Below, one piece after another: positions 48,248-60,247 of a stretch of DNA of 64,000 bases. Position 1 is the first letter of the stretch; every line of letters begins with the position of its first letter. The position numbers and the translations under genes are program-made. The notes beneath the pieces are model-generated. The model made no database searches and was not told where the DNA came from. It was given only the letters and a program-made list of their open reading frames with translations. The stretch comes from Iris pallida (taxonomy: Eukaryota; Streptophyta; Magnoliopsida; Asparagales; Iridaceae), in contig JANAVB010044017.1 in the NCBI GenBank assembly GCA_029216955.1, positions 6,642,002 through 6,706,001 on the forward strand, written 5' to 3'.

Positions 48248-50695
48248 TACTCCATATTTTATTCAAAAAGGCTCAAAAAGTCAAAACCTGTACAAGTATA
48301 CTACAAGGCGCAAAATGCTGAGGCCTATACACGTATACTACCAAAATAAGGGGAGAAAAGGAAACCAAAACGGCTAGGACAGGGATAGAAGAGAATTACA
48401 GAAGTCCATCTGGCTATGCGAACAGAAGGATCTTCTCTTGCGTCACTGCCGAATGGTCTATCAAATTAGCTGGTCTGCGGAGTACTGATGGCCTGCATAT
48501 CTCGTATTGTTGTGATTCTTCCAGATAACCCACTTTGCGGTAGCTGTTACGATCTGTGGCCATGGGACGCAGAAGATCAGGCCGCTACGAGGTCGTAGAA
48601 GCACCACACCCTTGAGCCATTCTGTAATGCTGGGAAAGTACTCTCCAGACCTTGACAGGTAGGTCCCCCTGACAGAAGATGTGGTCGACTGTTTCCGATT
48701 GATGATCAGAGCAACATACGCACGCGGACGCTAGGGTGAACCCAATAGTGTTGAGAATGTCATCGGTGGGCAGGATCTTGTGAATGACTCTCCAAATAAG
48801 GAAGGACCACTTCTTGGGGATGCATGTCTGCCAGAAGGATACAATAGTAGGAGAAGGTGCTGCAGTACCTTGGACCACTCTTCTGGCCGATCTGACCAAG
48901 AAGGATCCCGTAGCTTCGACCGACCACCGTAGCTTATCTGCGGTGGAGCCGATCGTCGATCTACAGCGGTGGATGCACTCTACTGCCTCAGGCCTACCGA
49001 ATCTCGAACCTTATTCCAATTCCAGTCGTTATCGGTAGGGTCCTACAAGTCCTTGATCTTGTTGTTCCTCGGGGCTGCTGAAAGGTTGGAAAGCAAGGTG
49101 TCTCCAACCCAACGTTCCAGAAATAGCGAGGAATTACCGTCGCCCACCTGGAGGTGCATTATGGGTTCGCTAAGAGAACGCCCAATAAGAATGCATCGCC
49201 AAGCTGTAGAGGATCTGCTGTTTGAGATGGCCATAGACGGGTGGATGTCCTTGAAGTACCTGGCCTTCATGAACCTGGTCCATAAGTTCTGACTCGTGCG
49301 GAGCTTCTACCACAGTTTCATCGAGAAGGCTTTAACGATGTGTGAAAGTTTGATGAATCGCAGGCCCCCCTCCCCGGTAGGACACGCTATGGTATCCCAA
49401 CTAGCCCAATGATGCTTGTCGTTGCCGCCGCTGTGCCCCCAAAGGAAGTTGCTAAAGATGCTTTCAATCGAAGAGATTATTTTCTTGGGGGGAGGACACG
49501 CAGCCAGGGTATAGATGGGTATGGAGGTGAGGACGTGTTTGATGAGGATCATCTTGCCACCTGGGGATAGGGTAGCGTTATACCATCCCTCAAGTTTTTT
49601 TCCTGATACGGTTGATCAGCTCCTCAAAAATGCCGGCATTGGATTTACCGTACACGAGGGGACATCCTAGGTAGTGGAATGGGGGATGCTTGATGGGGAA
49701 AAGGTGGTGTTGGAGAGGCTAGCCGCGTGCTCTCTTGATATTGTGGTGGGCGTAGATAACACTTTTATCCGGGTTGACCTTCTTGCCAGAGCACCTGGAG
49801 TATCTCTGAAGTGTGTTGTGGACTACATCCACCGACCTGACATCCCCGGAAGAGAAAATAAGGATATCGTCTGCGAATGCCAGGTTGGTGATGATCGGAC
49901 AGCCGTTGGCGGTATGATAGTGCTGGAAGTTAGGAGTGCAAGCCATCTTATTAAGGTTTCTACTCAAGGCATCCGTCGCAATGAAGAAGATGGTAGAAGA
50001 TAGAGGATCTCCTTGTCTGACCCCGCAACTCGATTTGAAGAAGTCGTCAGCCTGACCGTTGATAACCGTTGAAAACCATGAGTTGCTGATCGATCTCCAC
50101 ATGATATTGGTCCAAGTTTCAAAAATTTCGAAAGCCCTGAAAACCCAGATCATGAATTGCCAATCCAGCCTGTCATAAGCTTTCTCCATGTCCAATTTGA
50201 TAGCTCTGTTCCCCCTTGCTGGGAGCGTCATGCAAGTGATTAACTCTTGAGCCAACATGATATTAACCTGGATATTTCTGCCCCGGACAAAGCCACTCTG
50301 CTCCTCAGAAAAGATCTTGGGTAGAAGACCTGACATGCGGGAAGCGATGATCTTGGATATGATCTTGTTGGTGAAGGTGCAAAGACTGATGGGACAAAAA
50401 TTACGGAATGTCTCCGGGTTATCTTTCTTCGGGATGAGGATCAGATTGGTGCTCGAGACGGCTCTGGGGTAAGTAGCTCCCTAGAAGAAAGCAGAGACCG
50501 CTTTGTGGATGTCCACCTTGATGATATCCCAGTATGTGCAAAAAAATACCCCCAAAAACCCGTTAGGTCCGGGCGCACTGTGCTCGTCAAGGGACAAGAA
50601 GGCGTCTTTCACCTCTTGCTCGAAAGGAGGTTGGGCGCACTGTGCTCGTCAAGGGCCAAGGTGGCGTCTTTCACCTCTTGTTCGGAAGGAGGTTG
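48242..50695 (-). pseudogene. LINE-1 copy B: RT and zf-RVT, 5'-truncated
   Basis: Same LINE family as copy A, read on the minus strand. The 50336-49719 frame (205 codons) holds an undamaged RT core: FSEEQSGFVRGRNI, motif A IKLDMEKAYDRLDW (Asp kept, near 50190), GVRQGDPLSSTIFF and motif C FADDILIFSSGD (near 49860). Downstream frames 49552-49307, 49270-49043 and 48899-48585 cover the thumb region and the zf-RVT end (CVCC, then H). A 3' UTR of about 330 bp ends at (TA)n. It starts inside RT within a 62-bp tandem duplication, so the endonuclease is missing. Confidence 0.9.
50571..50694 (-). repeat. 62-bp tandem duplication in LINE copy B
   Basis: Units 50571-50632 and 50633-50694 differ at a few bases. 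Each covers the FEQEVKDA...LDEHSA part of RT. The second unit runs straight into the (TA)n tract. Confidence 0.85.
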
Positions 50696-50699
50696 TATG

Positions 50700-51532
<833 letters not shown>

Positions 51533-52147
51533 ACATGCATGTAAGACTATTTATAAAGACCAAAAGTCATGTTTCCTAAGTACCTACTTACCCCTAGTAA
51601 CTTTAAGTAATCTTTTAAATTAGTAAATATTAGCAAGGGTTTTTGGGAAAGAAAATTTTCATGGTGAAGTCCAAATTTTGGCATTATATAGTAGTATAGA
51701 TTATTTTATACATGCATGTAAGACTATTTATAAAAGACCAAAAGTCACCTTTCATTATTACCTACTTACCCCTATTAACTTTAAGTAATATTTTTAATTA
51801 ATAAATATAAGCATAAGTATTTTTGGAAAGAAAATTTCTACGGCGAAGCCCAACTTTTGGCATTATAAAGTAGTATAGATACATGCATGTAAGACTATTT
51901 ATAAAGACCAAATGTCACCGTTCTTAATTACCTACTTACCCCTATTAACTTTAAGTAATCTTTTTAATTAGTAAATATAAGTAAGGTATTTTTGGAAAGA
52001 AAATTTTTACGGTGAAGTCCAACTTTTGGCATTATATAGTAGTATATAGATTACCCCTATTAACTTTAAGTAATCTTTTTTAATTAGTAAATATACGCAA
52101 GGGTATTTTTGGAAATAAAATTTTTACGGTAAAGCCCAACTTTTGGC

Positions 52148-52150
<3 letters not shown>
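51533..52150. repeat. Tandem array, about 170-178-bp unit, 3.6 copies
   Basis: Units start ACATGCATGTAAGACTATTT at about 51533, 51711 and 51881; a fourth partial unit (about 52051) begins at TTACCCCTATTAACTTT. Each ends TTTTGGCATTATA(T/A)AGTAGTATAGAT. On the minus strand this end reads ATCTATACTACT-type, which resembles Helitron 5' termini (TC start), but no CTRR hairpin end was found. Could also be a small satellite. Confidence 0.8.

Positions 52151-52200
<50 letters not shown>
52151..52200. repeat. (TA)n tract
   Basis: About 50 bp of TA repeat between the tandem array and the LINE ORF1 remnant. Confidence 0.95.
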
Positions 52201-52204
<4 letters not shown>

Positions 52205-52845
52205 CAACGAAGAGGTACTGTTTCGGATCGCGAAGGCCATCGAAAATCCCAAAAAAATGGATAAAGCTACATTGGATTTGTCCATGTCGAGCGTTGCACG
52301 GGTGTTTATTGAAATCTACTTTTTTGCCCCCTCCCTTCTCGTATTCGGGTGAATCTGTCGGGGTAGACGAGCTATTGGCAAACCTGCGTTCTTGAAGAAG
52401 CTCTGCCTTACTACAATCACTGCAAACATCTGGGTCATGAGGAATCATCCTGCAAACTCCTAATCAAGCCCTTTGTCTCCTCTCTGTTTGTTGTTGGTTT
52501 AACTGGTTTATCCATACTCGTAGGGTCTTCTGGAGGGTCGGGGCTCGACCCATCCACCTTGACAGCTATCCATCATCTGCCTGGCCAGGTCCCCCAGCAT
52601 TCAACACTCAAAAGGTCACCCTCAAGTATCCCGGAAGGAGGCGCCTCTCAGGATCGGCACCCCTACGGCAGATGTACTACTACCAGCTCCGAAATGACTA
52701 CCCACAACAAAGAGGCCAACGCTACAGATATCCCCCCTTCCAGAAAATATAACTTGGACCATTCAAAAACATAAATCTCAGAGCAATAGCACTGGCAGCC
52801 CCATCTCAAACTCTGGTACTAGGCCTGGTATTGCCCCTAGATCGC
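52201..52845 (+). pseudogene. LINE ORF1 (gag-like) remnant
   Basis: Plus-strand sequence reads LFRIAKAIENPKKMDKATLD, SSVARVFIEI and, in another frame, EEALPYYNHCKHLGHEESSC (about 52400-52450), the DUF4283/CCHC part of plant L1 ORF1. The first Cys of the knuckle reads Tyr. A Ser/Pro/Thr-rich tail follows (to about 52840). Stops and shifts are present. The remnant is cut at 52846 by the T3 LTR. It may belong to the same LINE family as copies A and B, which lack their ORF1 here. Confidence 0.75.
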
Positions 52846-53449
52846 TGTCACTCCTATTTCTCATTATACGTATTTTTAGTATACGTGTACGGATTCTCGA
52901 CCCGTATCTTAACTTGTCTAGCATGGCTTGGCTTGGTTTGGTCTTGGTTTAGCTCGGCTTGGTTTATTTTGGCTTGGTTTGGGCCAAGTGGCTCATCATG
53001 ATAAACCCCCTTTATAACCCAACTCCACTCTCTCTCCCCTCATTACTCTTTCATTTATTTCTCTTCTCCATTAATTCTCTTCCAAACCCTTAGGCAAGTG
53101 TCATCTTGCTTCATGGAGGAACTCCATTTTAATTGTTCTATTGTCTTCCCTACAAGCTTCTAAGACTCTTTGGTACTTAGCATTTTTGGTTTTGGAGGAT
53201 GAGATCTTGTGGATCTAAGTTTATTCAACTCTTGGTTTTATTGGGTTTTGATCGATCAAACTTCATTATTTTCAAGTTTTGATTGTTCCATGTTGTAGAG
53301 AATTTGATTTTTACTCAAAATAGACATTTAAAAACCTAAATTTCGATTTGTTTTGAGTGATTTGTGAACTTGGGAAGTTCATGGGTTCTACGAACACATA
53401 TTCTCGGATTGGGGAAGAAGAACAGTGCTGGGGCATAGCATTTCCATGC

Positions 53450-53850
53450 TCCCGCAACAATCTTCCTTTGGACGCATAGCCATTTTTATGCGCCCAAGGC
53501 CCCCAGCTTTCTGTGCTTAGGTGCATGGCCCTTTGATATAGCCCTGGGCACATAGCCTTTATATGCGCCCAAGTACACTCTGTTCCCCCTTCGCTTGGGT
53601 GCATAGCCCTGATTATGCGCCTACTTGCCTAGGAAGATAGTCTTTTGGCCTTCTTCTAAGTACACCTTGTCCCCATCATGTGGGCGCATACAGCCCTGGG
53701 CGCATGACTTCCTTAGTACATGCTCTCCATGACATGCATAGTCTTGGGCGCATGCCACTGCTTGGATGCATGCCACTCCTAGTGCATACCACCCTTGGCG
53801 CATACTCTTCTTGATACATGTTGACCTTGGGCGTATGCTACCCATGACAC
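53450..53850 (+). repeat. GGGCGCAT/ATGCGCCC motif cluster in T3 LTR
   Basis: About 15 copies of (T)GGGCGCAT or variants (GGTGCAT, GGACGCAT) and complements (ATGCGCCCAAG) in 400 bp, at irregular spacing. Confidence 0.7.
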
Positions 53851-54013
53851 CCCATTTGATCCTTTGCGCCCTTTCTGGCCAGGATAATTGTGTTACCTTA
53901 TCCATGTTTGTCCCGCTGATAGCATTGTATAATGTTATTATCTGTGCCACGTGCGTGCTTTGAGCTTGAACACGATCTCAATATGGCATGTACACTCTCT
54001 AATAACTCTCTCA

Positions 54014-54300
54014 GTGGCCCGCCGTGGCGCACTCTTGACCAAATAAATTCTTGGTACACAAGTACTCTTAACATGAACACGACATGACAACATGGCTTTA
54101 TATGATAAATAGTGACCCACCATGGTGCACTCTTGACAAGTAACATGATATGATAATCCTTGATGGTGGTCCGTCGTGACGCACTCTTGACAAGATAAAT
54201 AATATAACATGACTTGATAATCTTGATAGTGGCCCGCCGAGGCGCACTCTTGACAAGTAATCTTAATAAGTAACCTAACATGATAATCTTGATATGTTGT
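54014..54300 (+). repeat. Four GTGGCCCGCC...CGCACTCTTGAC repeats
   Basis: Copies begin at about 54014, 54112, 54166 and 54229. Each reads GTG(G/A)(C/T)CC(G/A)CC.TGG(C/T)GCACTCTTGAC and is followed by an A/T-rich spacer with TGATAATC. Confidence 0.75.
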
Positions 54301-55621
54301 TGCGACAACTATCTGAACGCTAAGTAACTCTTGTCTTGACACCGTGGGTGATTGTGCTTATATAATCTATATGTCTCATCTTGCATCATGTCTAGGACAT
54401 GGATTCCTCGTTACCATGGTCAGGGATTCATACTGAATCTGACTAGGTTAACAACTAGATTGATAAAGTAGTTCATAGTGAGATTTTCTAGCCACAGGCA
54501 ATTCCGTTATCTAGGTGCTTCAAGTGGACTTGTAGCGTGCCGACGAGTAGGGCAAATTTCCAGCACACTGTCATGTGTTGCACCCCAAGTCACCTAATAC
54601 AACTCTTTCAACCCGCGAAAGGATAACCTGGATTAGGTCTGAAGGGTTTATGACTGTTGGAACATCTCATTGCATATTGTAGTAATTAGGCTTGTGATAA
54701 CCCTAGTTAGTTAAAGTATCAAACCGTACTCTTTGCTTGGCCATGATTGATGAATGGAGTCTAGTCTAGTCTTGTCTAGATAATGCTAGCTCATGGTTAC
54801 TTCAGCACGTTATTGTTTATGCTTTACCTTATCTATAATTGGTCGGAAACTATGTTTTGTTCAGGTGAAGGGTTACAACCCCGATCCTTATTTGGTTTAA
54901 GGGTTCTAACTTGGTTACCGGAACAGTTCTTTAGTTATCTAATCGTTTATCACCCTACCTCATAACTCCAGTTTTTTTGTTATTTTTATGCCTTGTGATC
55001 TAACATGCTGGTTTTAGTTCTTAAGTGAAGCCTCCCTTATGGTACTTGCTCTTTATGGGGTCTGACCCAGCTGGTTTTGTATGGCCAGATTTTGGAGTAG
55101 CTCCCGAGGATCTTGTAGCCTTCCAGCCATATGGTGAACATTAGATGCAATCCTGGCAATGAGTGGGCTTATTTTTGCTCTCCCACTCTATTGTAAATTA
55201 TTCTTTTGAGGTGTTTAGCCGCCGAGCAAGTGTTAGCTCATGTTGAAAGCTTATATTTTCTGTCTGCCTATGGACTGTAACATGATTGACAAATCCTAGA
55301 ATTGAACTTGTATGACTTAAAATCTTGTTAGTCTTCATATTTTGTATGACTAGCTTCATGATCATCTGAATATGTAATGTATGGGATACCTTACTTTGTA
55401 TGTATGATGATCTACCATCTTGTTACATTTACTTGCTTGCTTGAGATTGAGACACTAGGCTTGTTCTTGATATTAAGAGACTAATGGCTTATAGTTAAAC
55501 CCTCACGCATCTAGACAGCCGTGACCATATTGCGAGGTGGGATTCACTTCAATATACGTAGCTGGCTATGTCTGTCCCCCGCTCTCCAGTATTCTGGTTC
55601 TGGGGCGTGACACGGTTTAAG

Positions 55622-55640
55622 TGGTGGCCCATGCAGGTCT
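55622..55640 (+). promoter_or_regulatory. T3 primer-binding-site candidate
   Basis: TGGTGGCCCATGCAGGTCT, 9 bp after the LTR end, identical to E2. Confidence 0.5.
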
Positions 55641-55769
55641 TGTAAATCAAGATTTGTGAGGGTTTCACTGAATAGATGTCTCAGTCAGCAATCGTCCTTG
55701 ATCTCTATACGTGTCTTCTAATCTTTCTAAAATCTTGACCTGATCACATGCTTATATCCTCGATCTATC

Positions 55770-56825
55770 TTGGTCCTTCCTTATTGTTCCCTATGTCATT
55801 TATTCGGTGGCATTACTCCTGGTCCTACTGATCAGCAAGGTGGAGCACCTCTAGTGAACCAGCAGCAACCTGGGGACCAAGCCCAGCACTTTGGAGCAGC
55901 TTCCCGAGTCATATATTCTGGGAACCCAGAGCCCCCGGTTCAGCCAGTCCAGCCTGCAGAGCCTAATAATGGAGTCCTGGTAGGGCTCATCCGAGAATTG
56001 CTTGCATCATAAGATCGTCGGGGCGATACCCTGTACCAGACAGTACAAGATGCTATGGACAGAGTTGGTTACCAAGGGAACAATGCAGCCAACAACTTCA
56101 AGCGCCTGAAACCTCCTTTCTTTGATGGTAGTGAAGATGCTATCACTGCTGATGCATGGCTTCAGGACATAGAGGTTATCCTGGAGGCAGCTAGAATTCT
56201 AGAGGGAGAGAAGGTGGCCGTTGTGCGCCTACAGTTGGACTTAGCCCGCACCTGGTGGGTCATGCTAGCAGTTGGTTTAGCGACGCATTTCTTATGGACG
56301 GTATTCAGCGACAAGTTCCAGACGAAGTACTACGATGCAGTAGCTCGGTATGATCTGTAGACGAGATTCACTAATCTTAAGCAGATGGAAAGGACGGTCG
56401 ATGGATATACGGCCGAGTTTTCAAGGCTTAGTCGGTTTGCTCCCACCTTGGTGGCAACCGAATTGGACCGAGCACAGCGATTCCAACAGGGACTCCACCT
56501 AGAGATCATTATATCAGTAGAGCAGTTTAAGCACCAAATGTTTGATGCCATCTTGCGAGCACCGAAGAGGCATGAGTATACTTCTCAGAGGATAGTAGAT
56601 CGAACCGGAGGAAGGAAGAGGTCCCATGGACAGATATTCCAGTCATCAGCACCAGTCCCGACAGCTAGGGCTTTGACTATTGGAGCTCTTAGGAGGACGA
56701 CCACAGTTTCATCGGTTCAACACTCGATACCGACGTATCCTCAGAGGCAGAAGCAGTCTTCTGCAATGGGTTACATTTATTGTGGAAATCTAGGACATAT
56801 AGTATCAGGGTGTCATAGAGCATAG
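55770..56825 (+). pseudogene. T3 gag
   Basis: One frame with two internal stops: TAA 56010-56012 and TAG 56358-56360, both where Gln is expected. It contains FKRLKPPFFDGSEDAITADAW, IEVILEAARILEGEKVAVVRL and ARTWW, then FTNLKQMERTVDGYTAEFSRLSRFAP, the standard chromovirus gag blocks. A decayed CCHC knuckle follows (YIYCGNLGHIVSGC, first Cys lost). Stop at 56823-56825. Confidence 0.85.
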
Positions 56826-57067
56826 GGATTGTGCTTGCTTGTGGGGCACCGGATCACACGGTAGGGTCCTTCCCGCATAGAGCCGGTTTATTATCATCAA
56901 CCTTAACCTGCCCATCGATTAGGGGTCCAGTACCAGTACAGCAGCAGCAATACCAGCCTCCGAGGACGTTGCTGCCTCAGGCTCAATAATATGCCCAGGT
57001 TCAGATTCAGAACAGGCAGAGAGGTCACCAGCAGAGGGGACCAGCACCAAGAGGATAAGGTGAGGCT

Positions 57068-57352
57068 ATGGCTCTGACCGTGGCAAAAGAATTAACATCA
57101 GGTGAGATGGTGGCATGTACCATTCTCGTCAACTCTTTTCCAACATCAGTATTATTTGATTCGGGTGCATCGCATTTATTTATGTCTGCACGATTCGCAA
57201 CACGGATAGGACTGGAGCCCGAGTCATTATCAGTAAGGCTCAATATACTTACTGGTAATGGTCTTGTGGGGGTAGATAGAGTCTTTTTCTCGTGTCGAAT
57301 CATAGTTAGCGGTAGAGAGTTTTCTGCTAGATTGATAGAGTTTTCCTTCAGG
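57068..57352 (+). pseudogene. T3 protease
   Basis: Frame with the aspartic protease core VLFDSGASHLFMSARFA and FSCRIIVSGREFSARL. It then joins abruptly to the end of RT at about 57346-57355. Confidence 0.8.
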
Positions 57353-57957
57353 TTCTTAGGGAGCACCAGTTGTATGCGAAGTTCAGCAAGTGCAAATTTT
57401 GGTTTGATCGTATTTCATACTTAGGTCACATCATCACCAGAGGTAGAGTGGAAGTTGACCCCTAGAAGATAGTGGCTATAGAGACATGGCCAGTAACTAG
57501 TATCGTAGCAGAAGTTCGTAGTTTTCTACGATTGGCGAGTTATTACCGACGATTCGTATCAGACTTTGCTCAGATTTCAGCACTATTGACGCAGTTGACC
57601 CACAAGAATGTACAATTTGCTTGGACAGTAGAGTGTTAGAGTTTATTCGAGAAGTTGAAGCAAGGATTGATGACGACACCCATTCTTACGCTTCCGGATA
57701 GGACTAGAGGATTTTCGGTTTATTGTGATGCTTCCGGTAGAGGATTGGAATGCATCTTGATGCAGCATGGTAAGGTAGTAGCTTATGCGTTACGTCATCT
57801 TCATGATCATGAGAGGAATTATCCAACCCATAACTTGGACTTAGCAGTGGTGGTTTTCGCACTTAAGTTGTTGAGGCATTATTTATTTGGAGATCGGGTG
57901 AAGATTTTTACCCACCACAAGAGTAAGTATGTGTTTACTCAGAAGGATCTCAATTGA
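57353..57957 (+). pseudogene. T3 end of RT and RNase H
   Basis: After the deletion junction: LYAKFSKCKFWF, YLGHIITRGRVEVDP (a stop follows, VDP*KI), SYYRRFVSDFAQISALLTQL (frames shift), then the 57655-57957 frame [39 protein letters not shown] and [20 protein letters not shown]. The RNase H Asp and Glu-equivalent region is readable, but the RT catalytic YVDD is deleted. Confidence 0.85.
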
Positions 57958-58349
57958 GCCAGAGAAGATGGCTAGACTTACTGGTGGATTATGACATCAC
58001 CTGCAGTATCATCCTGGGGAGGCCAACGTAGTTGTAGATGCGTTGAGCAGAAGAGCAGGAGCTTACTTTCTGACAGTATAACCTGAGTTGTTAGCAGATC
58101 TTCAGAAGATGGGAATAGTGATAGTTCTTCCTACCAATGTGGCCCTGATGGCCAGTATACAAGTTCAGTCCAGTATAGTGGATAGAATCAAGATAACTCA
58201 ATCAACAAATGCTAAAATTCAGCGGCTTAGGGAAGAATGTGAAGCGGGACGAATAGTAGAATTATGTATCCACGAAGACGGTACACTTCGATATTGAAGG
58301 CATTTTTGTGTACCTAGTGGTGACATCAAATAAGAGATCATGGCAGAAG
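57958..58349 (+). pseudogene. T3 RNase H tail and integrase N-terminus
   Basis: Frame-shifted reading of QRRWLDLLVDYDI and EANVVVDALSRRAGA, then the 58088-58297 frame (LADLQKMGIVIVLP ... EDGTLRY) and RFCVPSGDIK*EIM before the Tat2 insertion. This is the typical start of Ty3 integrase. Confidence 0.7.
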
Positions 58350-58716
58350 TGTAGAAGTATGGAAAAGAATAAAAAAGGATCCATGCGGCTAGAGAGCCCC
58401 CTGTGGCTCAGACAGTTCATGCGGCTCAAGTATCTATCCGGCTCGAACGTCTATGCGGCTTGAACAAGTCCTATGCAGCTCAAAGAGGAGCCACGTGGCC
58501 TACAAATAGCTCTCTCGTTTTTGCATTAAATGCCTTGATGGCTGACACCTTTGACGAGGTGACAGTTCTGACAAGAAGATATCATTATGACTCCCTCATA
58601 ATGACAGATTCCTTGGGAAGCGACAAAAATCTCTGACACAATCTCCCGAGATTCAGAAACTGTCATGCGGCTTTGACACATGGACAGTTGTATGCGGCCC
58701 AAGCGGGGACTCTCCC

Positions 58717-58860
58717 ATGCGGCTCATGAAGACCAGCCCTATGCGGCTCACAAAGACTAGCCCCATACGGCTCACAAAGGCTAGCTCCATGCAGCTCATG
58801 AAGGACAGCTCCATGCGGCCCACGAAGACCATCCCCATGCGGCCCACAAAGGCCATCTCC
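58717..58860 (+). repeat. Six 24-bp tandem repeats in Tat2 LTR
   Basis: Units of ATGCGG(C/T)(T/C)CA..AAG...AGC(C/T)C(C/T) at 58717, 58741, 58765, 58789, 58813 and 58837, all exactly 24 bp and imperfect. The words continue irregularly to about 58985. The array is open in one frame because 24 is a multiple of three. Confidence 0.9.
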
Positions 58861-59281
58861 ATGCGGTTCACTCATACTCATGCGGCTCAAATCATTACCG
58901 TGCGGTCCAAATGTTATGGGGGGCCACTCTTAGGCAGCCTGGACACGTGGCCAGCTTTATGCGGCCTAACTTTCCTGCGGCTCAGACACGTGGCATGATA
59001 GCAGGGCACGTGGCATCAGATTGATCAAAATCTCTCAGCAAATCCCAATAAATTATTTGGATCAAATCAGATCATTTGCAAATAAGCCAATTAAAGACAT
59101 GTGTCGAGGAATCCAAGGTTGGCATAAAATTTATGTCAATCAGTATTAATTATCCACAAAAGATTTGATACAATAATATTTATTGCTCAAATCTTGATGA
59201 ACGGCCCAGATTTAATGATCCTTAGCCGCCGACTTTTAAGAATGGATAATCATTGTAAACCCTAATGAGGCCCCCCACTCT

Positions 59282-59289
59282 TATAAATA
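59282..59289 (+). promoter_or_regulatory. Tat2 LTR TATA box
   Basis: TATAAATA in CTTATAAATAGC, about 385 bp before the primer-binding site. Confidence 0.6.
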
Positions 59290-59669
59290 GCAGGGTGTCA
59301 TTCTCTTACACATATATATGGAGAGACACATATACACAAAGATAGATACAGAGAGAGATACAAAGACAGACGCGCATAGAGGGCCAGAGAGCCTGAAGAG
59401 AGAGAGAGCATTTCTTGATCAACGCCCGTCAGTTCTTCTACAGTGTCCAAACGCTGCACCCGATCGTCCAAGGAGTAAGGCAGACCGGCCGTCGCTTTTC
59501 CGAGCCTCTATCGTCACCCCCCAGAATCTAAAATAAATAATTGTACTTAGACTGCTGTACCTAGGTTTTCGTCCCTAGGCTTTCTTTGTACAAGCAAGTT
59601 TGTATTGTGAAGTAAAAGTCCAGTCCTCCGATAATTGTTCTGTCCTTTTATATTTCATGGCAAACACGA

Positions 59670-59688
59670 TGGCGACTCTGCTGGGGAC
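59670..59688 (+). promoter_or_regulatory. Tat2 primer-binding site
   Basis: TGGCGACTCTGCTGGGGAC, identical to Tat1, 3 bp after the LTR end. Confidence 0.75.
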
Positions 59689-60067
59689 AAACTTCTCCAC
59701 GGTTGAGGAGTTGGTGACACAATCGGATGCAGCCAAACTTGACTCCACGCAACAGAAGATGGTCGTCCGCTTCGACCAACAGGCGTTTGAAGAAATGCTC
59801 TCTGAAGGAAGTGCTGGCCCGATCCAGAAGCGAACCCGCACAAAGAAAGCTCGCTGCGAGTGGAGGCCAAAATCATTTGCTCCTCCACAAGCTTTGGACG
59901 GGGTACTCTCTGCTACCCAAGACGGCGAAGGCGACTCTCGCACGGCTCCACTTCGAGCCATAGAGCACTCTGCTGTCCCTAAGTTCGGCGGAGGAAAGCA
60001 CTATGATGCTGGACTTGCAAGGGCAAAGAGCGACTCTATGCGCCCTAAGAAGAAGCCGAACACTCCT

Positions 60068-60247
60068 GTGGCCAAATCTGCCAACCACATGCAGGAGGCT
60101 CATGCGGGTGAATCTGCCAGCCGCATGAAGAAAGTCTATGCGGCCAGATCATCCAGCCGCATGAAGAAAACTCATACGGCTGAGACTCCCAGCCGCATGA
60201 AGAACTCCTATGCGGCTACGTCTGCCAGCCGCATGAAGATTGTTGAT
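60068..60247 (+). repeat. Five in-frame 36-bp repeats in Tat2 leader
   Basis: Units at 60068, 60104, 60140, 60176 and 60212. Core: CCAGCCGCATGAAGAA...TATGCGGC, encoding SRMKK...AA. The first unit is diverged. The repeats share ATGCGGC and ATGAAG words with the LTR array. Confidence 0.9.

Larger units (their letters stand above)
52846..55612 (+). repeat. T3 5' LTR
   Basis: About 2.77 kb. TTTATAAC at 53011-53018 is a candidate TATA box. The downstream part holds a cluster of GGGCGCAT words (53450-53850) and four copies of a CGCACTCTTGAC repeat (54014-54300). No coding region is supported. Confidence 0.65.
52846..58349 (+). mobile_element. T3: Tekay/Del-type Ty3/gypsy element, internally deleted, cut by Tat2
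   Basis: A putative 5' LTR (52846-55612) begins TGTCACTCC and ends GGGGCGTGACA, like E1. It is followed by the leader and primer-site candidate shared with E1 and E2, then gag, protease, the end of RT, RNase H and the start of integrase. Most of RT is deleted. At 58350 the Tat2 LTR begins, so the 3' half is outside the window. The left limit is inferred from end-sequence similarity; the target duplication (ATCGC expected) cannot be checked. Confidence 0.8.
58350..59666 (+). repeat. Tat2 5' LTR
   Basis: About 1,317 bp. It is rich in ATGCGGC(T/C) words, has six tandem 24-bp repeats, and has TATAAATA at 59282-59289. The left limit is inferred from the T3 integrase frame break and the TGTAG start shared with Tat1. 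Confidence 0.75.

Noticed and set aside
58717..58998. 93-codon frame over the 24-bp repeats in the Tat2 LTR
   Set aside because: The frame is open because 24 is a multiple of three and the units lack stops; it lies upstream of the LTR TATA box.
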